Source: Methyloceanibacter sp.
GTDB taxonomy: Bacteria > Pseudomonadota > Alphaproteobacteria > Rhizobiales > Methyloligellaceae
DNA length: 8,919 nucleotides
Assembly (NCBI GenBank): GCA_022865725.1
Contig: JALHTP010000220.1
Span: 1-8,919, forward strand
Direction of reading: 5' to 3'
The notes below the pieces were generated by a model. It made no database searches. It worked only from the letters and a program-made list of their open reading frames with translations, and was not told the DNA's origin. The position numbers were made by a program, and so were the translations under genes. Of this stretch, positions 1 through 5,165 are shown piece by piece (position 1 is the first letter of the stretch; each line of letters opens with the position of its first letter).

Positions 1-1
1 C

Positions 2-493
2 AGGCCGGAGCTTGGCGAATACGCGCCGCGCATCGAGACCATCCACATCCCGGTCGACAAGATCCGGGAAGTGATCGGCTCGGGCGGCTCGGTGATCCGC
101 GAGATCGTCGCGGAGTCCGGCGCCAAGATCGACATCTCGGACGACGGTACCGTCAAGATCGCCTCGGCCAACGCCGAGTCGATCCGCGCGGCGATCGCCC
201 GCATCAGGGGCATCACGTCCGAGCCGGAGGTCGGCACCATCTACCAGGGCAAAGTGGTCAAGGTGATGGAGTTCGGCGCCTTCGTGAACTTCTTCGGCCC
301 CAAGGACGGGCTCGTGCATATCTCGCAGCTTGCCGACGGCCGCCCCAAGGCGGTCACCGACGTGGTCAAGGAAGGCGATCCGGTGTGGGTGAAACTGCTC
401 GGCTTTGACGACCGCGGCAAGGTCAGGCTGTCGATGAAAGTCGTCGACCAGACCACCGGCAAAGAGCGCGAGAAGGCCAAGGCCGACAGCTAA
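2..493 (+). CDS. pnp: Polynucleotide phosphorylase, C-terminal part (KH and S1 domains)
   Basis: This is the 3' end of a gene that begins before the window; 163 codons are visible, in the frame starting at base 2, ending in TAA. PNPase is a phosphorolytic 3'-5' exoribonuclease of the cytoplasmic RNA-decay machinery. The visible part is its RNA-binding end. A KH domain spans about visible residues 14-75, with the GxxG loop seen as GSGG (residues 26-29) inside VIGSGGSVIREI. An S1 domain follows at about 78-149 (GTIYQGKVVKVMEFGAFV, then GLVHISQLA, ending RLSMKVV). The catalytic RNase PH-like domains lie outside the window. The protein ends only about 14 residues after the S1 fold, in a short charged tail. 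A strong hairpin follows the stop at once. The KH-then-S1 order with these motifs is diagnostic; other S1 proteins lack this KH arrangement. Confidence 0.96.
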   Translation, partial: RPELGEYAPRIETIHIPVDKIREVIGSGGSVIREIVAESGAKIDISDDGTVKIASANAESIRAAIARIRGITSEPEVGTIYQGKVVKVMEFGAFVNFFGPKDGLVHISQLADGRPKAVTDVVKEGDPVWVKLLGFDDRGKVRLSMKVVDQTTGKEREKAKADS

Positions 494-496
494 GCA

Positions 497-516
497 AAGG
501 GGGCTTCGGCCCCCTT
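497..516. terminator. UUCG-loop hairpin terminator after pnp, possibly bidirectional
   Basis: A perfect 8-bp stem (AAGGGGGC paired with GCCCCCTT) closes on a TTCG tetraloop, 3 nt after the pnp stop. The plus-strand tail is TTCATT, a weak U-tract. On the minus strand the hairpin is followed by TGCTTAG, and the stop codon of the small minus-strand gene (516-518) touches its edge. It therefore sits where it could end transcripts from both sides. The structure is read directly; termination is inferred. Confidence 0.75.
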
Positions 517-758
517 CATTCGCTCTTGGCAGGGGGCGGCGGAGGCGGTGCCGGTGCGGCCTCCCCTTCCCCGGCCTTCGCGCATTTCGTGGCGATGACG
601 AGATAGTCCTTGTGCTGGCTCTGCCACTCCTCGGACTTGGCGCGTGCCGTTCCGTTGCAGGAGACCACGTCTGCGGAGGTCACCTCGGGCAAGGGGATCT
701 CCTGGCAGGTATTCGGCGGAGCCGCGAGGCACGCAATGAGCACGAGATGGACGGCCAT
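516..758 (-). CDS. Small hypothetical protein with four cysteines and a proline-rich tail
   Basis: This 80-residue protein could not be assigned a function. It starts at an ATG (758) preceded by a purine-rich AGAAGGAAAG ribosome-binding site about 6 nt away, which supports real translation. The N-terminus MAVHLVLIACLAAPPNTC is hydrophobic but lacks the basic residues of a normal signal peptide; LIAC at 7-10 resembles a lipobox but is very close to the start. Cysteines are at 10, 18, 34 and 59 and a tryptophan at 45 (EEWQSQHKDYLV). The last part is low complexity (AAPAPPPPPPAKSE). The pattern of a short hydrophobic start, NTC, a central Cys, a Trp and a late KC recalls a group of small uncharacterised proteins I remember from rhizobia, but I cannot verify the match. 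It stands alone, convergent with pnp and 99 bp beyond the fabI stop. Confidence 0.6.
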   Translation of the reverse strand: MAVHLVLIACLAAPPNTCQEIPLPEVTSADVVSCNGTARAKSEEWQSQHKDYLVIATKCAKAGEGEAAPAPPPPPPAKSE

Positions 759-787
759 GGCCGGTCTTTCCTTCTTCTGACTCTGAG

Positions 788-815
788 CCCTTCGCGAATC
801 TCGTGAGGCGAAGGG
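788..815. repeat. Inverted repeat between fabI and the small gene
   Basis: A perfect 8-bp inverted repeat (CCCTTCGC at 788-795, GCGAAGGG at 808-815) encloses a 12-nt loop. On the minus strand it is 42 nt past the fabI stop and 29 nt before the start of the small gene. No T-run follows on either strand. It may be a fabI-operon terminator acting without a U-tract, or a leader hairpin of the small gene. The structure is seen; the role is not known. Confidence 0.5.
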
Positions 816-857
816 ATTCTCACAACAAATTCCGTATCTTAAGCCTAAGCGCCAAGC

Positions 858-1730
858 CTATTGCGCGGCTTCCCTGGGCGCCTTCTCGACCGGCGCCTCG
901 GTCTCTTCGCTTTGCTTGAGCGCGTTGAGATTCGGCATGGCGATGGTCGAGTATCCGCAATCCACGAAATGCACCTCGCCGGTGACGGCTCCGGACAGGT
1001 CAGACAAAAGATAGAGGCCGGCGCCGCCGACTTCGTCGAGAGTGGGCGAACGGCGCATCGGCGCGTGGCGCTGCTGATAGTGCAGCAACGTCCGCGCGTC
1101 GGAAATGCCGGCGCCGGCCAGAGTGCGCATCGGCCCCGCCGACAGCGCGTTCACCCTGATCCCTTGCGGCCCGAAATCCGAAGCGAGATACCGCACGCTT
1201 GCCTCAAGCGCCGCCTTGGCGACGCCCATGACGTTGTAGCAGGGAATGACCCGCGTCGATCCGCCATAGGTGAGCGTGAGCAGCGAGCCGCCTTGCGGCA
1301 TCAGATCGGCGGCGAGCTTGGCGACTTCGGTGAAGGAGAAGCACGAGATCACCATGGTGTGCTCGAAATTCTTGCGCGTCGTGTCGGCATAGCGGCCCTT
1401 CAGCTCGTTGCGGTCGGAGAAGGCGAGCGCGTGCACGACGAAATCGAGCGAGCCCCAGGTCTTGCGGATCACCTCGAACACACGCTCGACGCTCTTCAGA
1501 TCCTCGACATCGGCCTCCTCGATGATCGCGGCGCCGATGGATTGCGCAAGCGGGACGGCGCGGCGGCCGAAAGCGCCTCCCTGATAGGAGAAGGCAAGCT
1601 CGGCGCCCTGGCCGTGCAGCACGCGCGCGATACCCCAGGCGATCGAGCGGTCGTTAGCCACCCCCATCACCAGTCCCCTCTTCCCCGCCATCAACGGCGC
1701 CGGCTCAGCGATATCTCTTGTTGTTGCCAT
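858..1730 (-). CDS. fabI: Enoyl-[acyl-carrier-protein] reductase (NADH type), FabI
   Basis: FabI reduces trans-2-enoyl-ACP to acyl-ACP, the last step of each elongation cycle in cytosolic type II fatty acid synthesis. The chosen ATG gives 290 residues, somewhat longer than the usual 260-275. The nucleotide-binding start is KRGLVMGVANDRSIAWGIA (17-35). The active site has Tyr155, Tyr165 and Lys172 in TYGGSTRVIPCYNVMGVAK, with the ten-residue Tyr-Tyr and seven-residue Tyr-Lys spacings of E. coli FabI (Tyr146, Tyr156, Lys163). Ala103 stands where E. coli has Gly93, and Cys164 where E. coli has Asn155. A charged tail after MPNLNALK accounts for the extra length. A longer frame could start at TTG 1781, overlapping the fabB stop, but its 17 extra residues are unlike the family. 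It is third in the fabA-fabB-fabI operon, 47 nt after fabB. Confidence 0.96.
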   Translation of the reverse strand: MATTRDIAEPAPLMAGKRGLVMGVANDRSIAWGIARVLHGQGAELAFSYQGGAFGRRAVPLAQSIGAAIIEEADVEDLKSVERVFEVIRKTWGSLDFVVHALAFSDRNELKGRYADTTRKNFEHTMVISCFSFTEVAKLAADLMPQGGSLLTLTYGGSTRVIPCYNVMGVAKAALEASVRYLASDFGPQGIRVNALSAGPMRTLAGAGISDARTLLHYQQRHAPMRRSPTLDEVGGAGLYLLSDLSGAVTGEVHFVDCGYSTIAMPNLNALKQSEETEAPVEKAPREAAQ

Positions 1731-1777
1731 TGCACTTACTCTGGTTATGGGTTGCCCCTTGTGCGGTTCCCGTTCTC

Positions 1778-2995
1778 TCAACCATCCAGACGACGAAATA
1801 CGAGTGTGGCGTTGGTGCCGCCAAAGCCGAAGCTGTTCGACATCACTGTGTTAATGGCGACATTGTCCTGGCGCTTGCGCACGATCGGCATGTCGGCGAC
1901 GGCGGGGTCGATGGTCTCGATATTGGCGGATTCGCAAATGAAACCGTTATTCATCATCAGCAGCGAATAGATCGCCTCGTGCACGCCGGCACCCCCCAGC
2001 GAATGGCCGGTCAGCGATTTGGTGGCGCTGATCGGGGGGCATTTGTCGCCGAACACCTCGCGGATCGCCTCGATCTCCTTCAGGTCGCCGATCGGGGTCG
2101 AGGTGGCGTGAGGATTGATGTAGTCGATGCCGTCCTCGAGGTTCCGCATCGACATGCGCATGCAACGCACCGCCCCCTCGCCCGAGGGCTGCACCATGTC
2201 GTAGCCGTCGGAGGTGGCGCCGTAGCCGACCAGCTCGCCATAGATACGGGCGCCGCGGGCGCGGGCATGCTCAAGATCCTCGAGCACGACGACGCCCGCG
2301 CCGCCGGCGATGACGAAGCCGTCACGGTCGACGTCATAGGCGCGGCTGGCGACCTCGGGCCGGTCGTTGAAGTCGGAGGACATGGAGTTCATCGCGTCGA
2401 ACAGCACGGAAAGCGTCCAGTCGAGCTCCTCGCCGCCGCCGGCGAACACGATGTCCTGCTTGCCCAATTGGATCAGCTCAGACCCGTTGCCGATGCAGTG
2501 CGCCGAGGTCGAGCAGGCCGAGGAGATCGAGTAGCTCACGCCCTTGATGTGATAGGGCGTGGACAGCGTGGCGGAGTTGGTCGAGCACATGGCCTTCGGC
2601 ACCTCGAAGGGCCCGACCTTTTTCGGCCCCTTCTCGCGGGTGGTGTCGGCGGCCTGGACGATGGCGCGCGTCGAGGGCCCGCCTGACCCCATGATGAGCC
2701 CGGTCCTCTCGTTGGAGATGTCCTTCTCCTCAAGCCCCGAGTCGCGGATCGCCTGCTCCATGGCGAGGTAGTTCCAGGCGGCGCCCTCGCCCATGAAGCG
2801 GCGCACCTTGCGGTCGATCATGCCTTCCCAGTCGAGCTTCGGCGCGCCATGCACCTGGCAGCGGAAGCCGAGCTCGGCATATTTGTCGGCCTTGACGATG
2901 CCGGATTTCGCCTCGCGCAAGGAGGCGAGCACCTCCTGGGCACTATTGCCGATGGAGGACACGATGCCCATGCCGGTCACGACCACACGTTTCAT
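1778..2995 (-). CDS. fabB: Beta-ketoacyl-ACP synthase I, FabB
   Basis: FabB condenses malonyl-ACP with acyl-ACP and is the synthase that elongates the cis-3-decenoyl intermediate made by FabA, so it is needed for unsaturated fatty acid synthesis by the anaerobic route. The 405-residue length is normal. The thiolase-fold catalytic set is complete: nucleophile Cys161 in SSACSTSAHCIG, His296 in INPHATSTP, Lys326 in SATKSLTGHS and His331. The ACSTSAHCIG block and the GGGEELDW segment favour FabB over FabF. The C-terminal NSFGFGGTNATLVF (387-400) is the usual gating loop region. The stretch around the catalytic His is NPHATSTP, not the NSHGTSTP of E. coli, a variant I associate with alphaproteobacteria. 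The ATG at 2995 has an AGGA about 10 nt upstream. It lies 100 nt after fabA, with a palindromic repeat between them. Confidence 0.97.
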   Translation of the reverse strand: MKRVVVTGMGIVSSIGNSAQEVLASLREAKSGIVKADKYAELGFRCQVHGAPKLDWEGMIDRKVRRFMGEGAAWNYLAMEQAIRDSGLEEKDISNERTGLIMGSGGPSTRAIVQAADTTREKGPKKVGPFEVPKAMCSTNSATLSTPYHIKGVSYSISSACSTSAHCIGNGSELIQLGKQDIVFAGGGEELDWTLSVLFDAMNSMSSDFNDRPEVASRAYDVDRDGFVIAGGAGVVVLEDLEHARARGARIYGELVGYGATSDGYDMVQPSGEGAVRCMRMSMRNLEDGIDYINPHATSTPIGDLKEIEAIREVFGDKCPPISATKSLTGHSLGGAGVHEAIYSLLMMNNGFICESANIETIDPAVADMPIVRKRQDNVAINTVMSNSFGFGGTNATLVFRRLDG

Positions 2996-3054
2996 CGGGT
3001 CAAGATCCTAGGAAGCCGGCGCCGCTTCAGTCGATCAGGGTCAGACACTGGTTT

Positions 3055-3103
3055 GAGCATGATTTTATCGGAAAGCCGGTTGCCAATTTTCCGGATCATG
3101 CTT
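3055..3103. repeat. REP-like palindrome between fabA and fabB, covering the fabA stop
   Basis: This is an imperfect two-part palindrome of about 49 bp. The outer arms pair AGCATGAT (3056-3063) with ATCATGCT (3095-3102). The inner arms pair CGGAAA (3069-3074) with TTTCCG (3088-3093) around a GCCGGTTGCCAAT loop. It closely resembles a dispersed palindromic repeat I recall from Rhizobiales genomes (arms like GAGCATGAT and a GGAAAACCGGTT core); that resemblance is from memory. The fabA TGA (3096-3098) and last codons lie in the right arm, so the element overlaps coding sequence. In the fab transcript it would fold between fabA and fabB and could affect message stability or the FabA:FabB ratio. 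A partial copy occurs at 5066-5079. Confidence 0.75.
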
Positions 3104-3629
3104 GAGTGGGTGTGTCGGCTTCGCCCGCCTGGAAGAGGCCGACCCTCAAATCCTTGGCTATATAGATGGTCTCGCCGTCGGCTTTCAGCCAGCCATCGCC
3201 GGTGCCGAGGGTGAATTTCCGCCGGATCACGCGCTTCAGCTCGACGATATATTCGAGCTTCTTCATGGTCGGCAGCACCATGCCGGAGAATTTCACCTCG
3301 CCCACGCTCAAAGCGCGGCCCTTGCCTGGCGCGCCGAGCCAGCCCAGGAAGAAGCCGAGCAACTGCCAGAGCGCATCAAGCCCGAGGCAGCCCGGCATGA
3401 CCGGATCGCCTTTGAAATGGCAGGGGAAAAACCAGAGATCGGGCTTCACGTCGAGCTCGGCCACGATACGCCCCTGGCCGTGCTCGCCGCCTTCCTCCGC
3501 GACATAGGAGATGCGGTCGAACATCAGCATCGGCGGAAGCGGCAATTGCGCGTTGCCGGGGCCGAACAATTCGCCCCGCGCGCAAGCCAACAGGTCCTCG
3601 TAGTCGAATTGGTCCCGCCGCTCAGACAT
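3096..3629 (-). CDS. fabA: 3-hydroxydecanoyl-ACP dehydratase/isomerase, FabA
   Basis: FabA dehydrates 3-hydroxydecanoyl-ACP and isomerises the trans-2 product to cis-3-decenoyl-ACP, the branch point to unsaturated fatty acids. The 177 residues match the family length (about 170). The hot-dog fold active site is clear: His71 in FFPCHFKGDPVMPG and Asp85 in CLGLDALWQLLGFFLGW, equivalent to E. coli His70 and Asp84. This Asp and the GDPVMPGCLGLDALWQ block separate FabA from FabZ, which has Glu and a shorter chain. The ATG at 3629 is preceded by GGGAGG about 13 nt away, a slightly long spacing. It is first in the fabA-fabB-fabI operon and divergent from irr. The last few codons and the stop lie in a palindromic repeat, so the C-terminal residues may have been altered by its insertion. 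Confidence 0.97.
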   Translation of the reverse strand: MSERRDQFDYEDLLACARGELFGPGNAQLPLPPMLMFDRISYVAEEGGEHGQGRIVAELDVKPDLWFFPCHFKGDPVMPGCLGLDALWQLLGFFLGWLGAPGKGRALSVGEVKFSGMVLPTMKKLEYIVELKRVIRRKFTLGTGDGWLKADGETIYIAKDLRVGLFQAGEADTPTQA

Positions 3630-3660
3630 CGGTTCTCGACTGCCTCCCGACCATCAACGC

Positions 3661-3684
3661 TTACGAAATTGGGTGGTTTCCTAA
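3661..3684. promoter_or_regulatory. Candidate operator upstream of fabA (imperfect dyad)
   Basis: TTACGAAA (3661-3668) is mirrored by TTTCCTAA (3677-3684) around an 8-nt centre; seven of the eight arm positions pair. It begins 31 bp upstream of the fabA ATG in an otherwise unstructured stretch, a reasonable place for a repressor site over or just after a fabA promoter. The arms share a TTA..GAA flavour with the Irr box (ICE), but spacing and sequence do not match the consensus I know, so Irr binding is only a possibility. Confidence 0.3.
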
Positions 3685-3848
3685 CACAGACAAGAGCCCT
3701 TCAAAAGCCCGCGTCATCGGCGGACGAGCGCAGCCAGAGGGTGTTTTCCGGGGTTCAAGGCCTATATCCGGCAAAGGTGTCCGCCGTTGGACCTGTCCGG
3801 GGCGGGCTCGATCCGGCACTCGATCTGACCTGGGTCAAGTGCGCGGCG

Positions 3849-3878
3849 TTGCAGGGGAGCCTGCTTTCAGACTATATT
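3849..3878 (+). promoter_or_regulatory. Possible irr promoter
   Basis: TATATT at 3873-3878 resembles a -10 box (TATAAT, five of six). A weak TTGCAG lies at 3849-3854, with an 18-nt spacer. The -10 would put the transcript start about 25 bp before the irr ATG. Only the first three bases of the -35 match, so this is a tentative call. Confidence 0.3.
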
Positions 3879-3886
3879 TCCCTGAA
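3866..3886. promoter_or_regulatory. Candidate operator dyad over the irr -10 region
   Basis: TTCAG (3866-3870) and CTGAA (3882-3886) form a perfect 5-bp inverted repeat with an 11-nt centre that contains the TATATT box. A dimeric regulator bound here would block the promoter, so autoregulation by Irr or control by another iron regulator such as RirA or Fur/Mur is conceivable. The site does not clearly match any consensus I know. Confidence 0.3.
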
Positions 3887-3909
3887 TTTATCGGACATGG
3901 TCAACGACG

Positions 3910-4359
3910 ATGCATAGGCCGCCTCAGGGCACGCACAAATTGCCAACCGAGCCCAGCCAAGGGAACGTCGCCAAGATTCTGCGCGATGCGGGCTTGCGGC
4001 CTACGCGGCAGCGCGTGGCGCTGGCCCATCTCCTGTTCGCCGAGGGCGACCGTCACGTCACGGCGGAGACGCTGCACGAGGAGGCGCTGGCGCGCAAAGT
4101 GCCGGTGTCGCTGGCGACCGTGTACAACACCCTGCACCAATTCACCGAGGCCGGCCTCTTGCGCGAGGTCGCGGTGGAAGGCGCCAAGACCTATTTCGAT
4201 ACCAACACGTCGAACCACTATCATTTCTTCTGCGAGCATTCCGGCAAGCTCGTGGATATCTCGACCGGCGCGATCCGCATCGAGGGACTGCCCGAGGCGC
4301 CCGACGGCATGACCATCTCCCGCGTCGATGTGCTGGTCAGGCTCGTGGACAAGCGCTAG
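3910..4359 (+). CDS. irr: Iron response regulator Irr (Fur family)
   Basis: Irr is a cytosolic DNA-binding regulator that in rhizobia controls iron and haem genes and responds to haem. The 149 residues have the Fur-family layout: a winged helix at about 20-90 (RDAGLRPTRQRVALAHLLF, then the recognition region VPVSLATVYNTLHQFTEAGLL at 64-84) and a dimer/metal domain from about 95. Irr features are GDRHVTAETLHEEA and YFDTNTSNHYHFF (95-107). It lacks the CxxC zinc pairs of Fur and the N-terminal GCPWHD haem motif of Bradyrhizobium japonicum Irr. The HHH haem/metal motif is changed to HYH (103-105), and the only cysteine, Cys108, is close by. The ATG at 3910 has only a weak upstream GGAC. Divergence from fabA is an arrangement I recall as common in Hyphomicrobiales, which supports the name. 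Confidence 0.9.
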   Translation: MHRPPQGTHKLPTEPSQGNVAKILRDAGLRPTRQRVALAHLLFAEGDRHVTAETLHEEALARKVPVSLATVYNTLHQFTEAGLLREVAVEGAKTYFDTNTSNHYHFFCEHSGKLVDISTGAIRIEGLPEAPDGMTISRVDVLVRLVDKR

Positions 4360-4377
4360 GCGCCGGTCGCGACGAGG

Positions 4378-4926
4378 CTACTTCACTTCCTCGCCCTTAT
4401 AGACGCCCCAGAGCTTGTCCTGCTGCACATAGCCGGAATAGTCGTCCACCGAGACGTTGCACCATTCCCCGTCGCAGGACAGGATGTTGCCGAGGACGCC
4501 CGACTGAAGCTCGGCCACGGCGCGCGAGTTCGTCGAATTGGAGCCATAAAGGCGCACCCGCTCCTCGCCCTTCGACCAGGGGGTAACGAGCGCGGTGCGG
4601 CGCGCGCTGAGCAGGCTGTGGAACACCCAGCCGTCGGCGCCTTCGCTGTCGCGCACGCGCCGCCAATTGTCCGATTCGGCGATCACCTCGACGGGGAGCC
4701 CGGCGCGGGAGAACACCCAGACGATGGCCTGGTCGGTGCTCGGCCCTTTGCGTACATTGACCTTGTCGGATTTGAGGCTCACGAAGCGCGGAACGGGCAG
4801 CGCGGTCTTGCCGGTGGCCTCGACCGCCGCCTGCTTGACGCTGTCCTCGGCGGCGCTGGCCTCGATGGCGGACGCAAAGATCAGCCCTAGCGCCATCGCG
4901 ACCCTGATCGAAAACAGATGCCTCAC
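4378..4926 (-). CDS. Exported SH3-like domain protein
   Basis: This is a predicted periplasmic or envelope protein of unknown partner, 182 residues from the chosen GTG. The start RHLFSIRVAMALGLIFASAIEASAAE fits a Sec signal peptide cleaved near ASA-AE. A bacterial SH3 domain follows (about 46-110), seen in SDKVNVRKGPSTDQAIVWVF and WRRVRDSEGADGWVFHSLL. A weaker SH3-like repeat follows (about 120-175), with ERVRLYGSNSTNSRAVAEL, SCDGEWCNVSVDDYSGYV and two nearby cysteines. Such domains often bind cell-wall peptides; no catalytic domain is present. The frame also opens at TTG 4959, but the GTG at 4926 places the basic n-region at the start. Similar proteins are, as I recall, sometimes misnamed aspartyl-tRNA synthetase. 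It converges with irr across an 18-bp gap in which I see no terminator. Confidence 0.8.
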   Translation of the reverse strand: MRHLFSIRVAMALGLIFASAIEASAAEDSVKQAAVEATGKTALPVPRFVSLKSDKVNVRKGPSTDQAIVWVFSRAGLPVEVIAESDNWRRVRDSEGADGWVFHSLLSARRTALVTPWSKGEERVRLYGSNSTNSRAVAELQSGVLGNILSCDGEWCNVSVDDYSGYVQQDKLWGVYKGEEVK

Positions 4927-5065
4927 CCTTTCACCCCGCCTTGGCGCCAATTGCTGCAATCCCTGAAAGATGGCTTCCGGCCCCCGAATCGGCCTGCCCG
5001 CGACAGTCCTGGATGACTGAGAAAAGTGAAAGGATCGTGGCCCTAGGCCAAGATGACGCTTTATC

Positions 5066-5079
5066 TCGGAAAGCCGGTT
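5066..5079. repeat. Partial copy of the fabA-fabB palindromic repeat
   Basis: TCGGAAAGCCGGTT is identical to bases 3068-3081 in the palindrome between fabA and fabB. The flanking ATGACGCTTTA (5053-5063) resembles the ATGATTTTA of the left arm there. The right arm is missing: the sequence continues CTGTTAGAGAA with no matching TTTCCGG. It looks like a decayed half element in the gap between the SH3 protein gene and the dehydrogenase gene. Confidence 0.55.
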
Positions 5080-5124
5080 CTGTTAGAGAAAGCGGCGCGT
5101 TTACCCGAAGCGCCTCAAGATGAC

Positions 5125-5143
5125 GCGGGAGGCCCCCTCCCGC
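5125..5143. other. Strong GC hairpin upstream of the dehydrogenase gene
   Basis: GCGGGAGG (5125-5132) pairs perfectly with CCTCCCGC (5136-5143) over a 3-nt loop, 22 nt before the ATG at 5166. A second small dyad, CCAAT (5145-5149 region) and ATTGG (5154-5158), follows directly and runs up to the ribosome-binding region. There is no T-run, so a classical terminator is unlikely. In the mRNA leader it could affect translation or stability; alternatively it is a protein-binding dyad. Confidence 0.45.
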
Positions 5144-5165
5144 CCCAATCCTAATTGGACGAATA

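Larger units (their letters stand above)
3630..3909. other. Divergent intergenic region between fabA and irr
   Basis: This 280-bp gap must contain the start signals for both the fab operon (leftward) and irr (rightward). I find two dyads (3661-3684 near fabA and 3866-3886 near irr) and a possible -10 box for irr. The middle, roughly 3700-3840, shows no convincing gene, hairpin or repeat. A frame open on the plus strand through this region is a continuation of antisense to fabA and has no support. Confidence 0.6.

Noticed and set aside
1731..1781. Longer FabI N-terminus from a TTG overlapping the fabB stop
   Set aside because: The 17 extra residues are unlike FabI proteins, which start shortly before the KRGLVMGVAND block; the internal ATG at 1730 fits.
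861..1970. Plus-strand open frame of 369 codons opposite fabI and fabB
   Set aside because: It is antisense to two genes with complete catalytic motifs, is rich in Arg, Ala, Gly and His as expected for an antisense frame in GC-rich DNA, and shows no domain.
1718..2686. Plus-strand open frame of 322 codons opposite fabB
   Set aside because: Low-complexity Gly/Ala/Val/His composition typical of an antisense frame; FabB on the other strand is certain.
3102..3917. Plus-strand open frame of 271 codons through fabA antisense and the fabA-irr gap
   Set aside because: Its first two thirds are antisense to fabA, and its end overlaps the irr start out of frame. The gap is better explained as a control region.
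4360..4377. Terminator between irr and the SH3 gene
   Set aside because: No stable stem or T-run is found in or around this 18-bp gap.
4927..4959. TTG start for the SH3 protein
   Set aside because: It adds an Arg-rich stretch before the signal peptide. The GTG at 4926 gives a normal n-region, although neither start has a clean ribosome-binding site.
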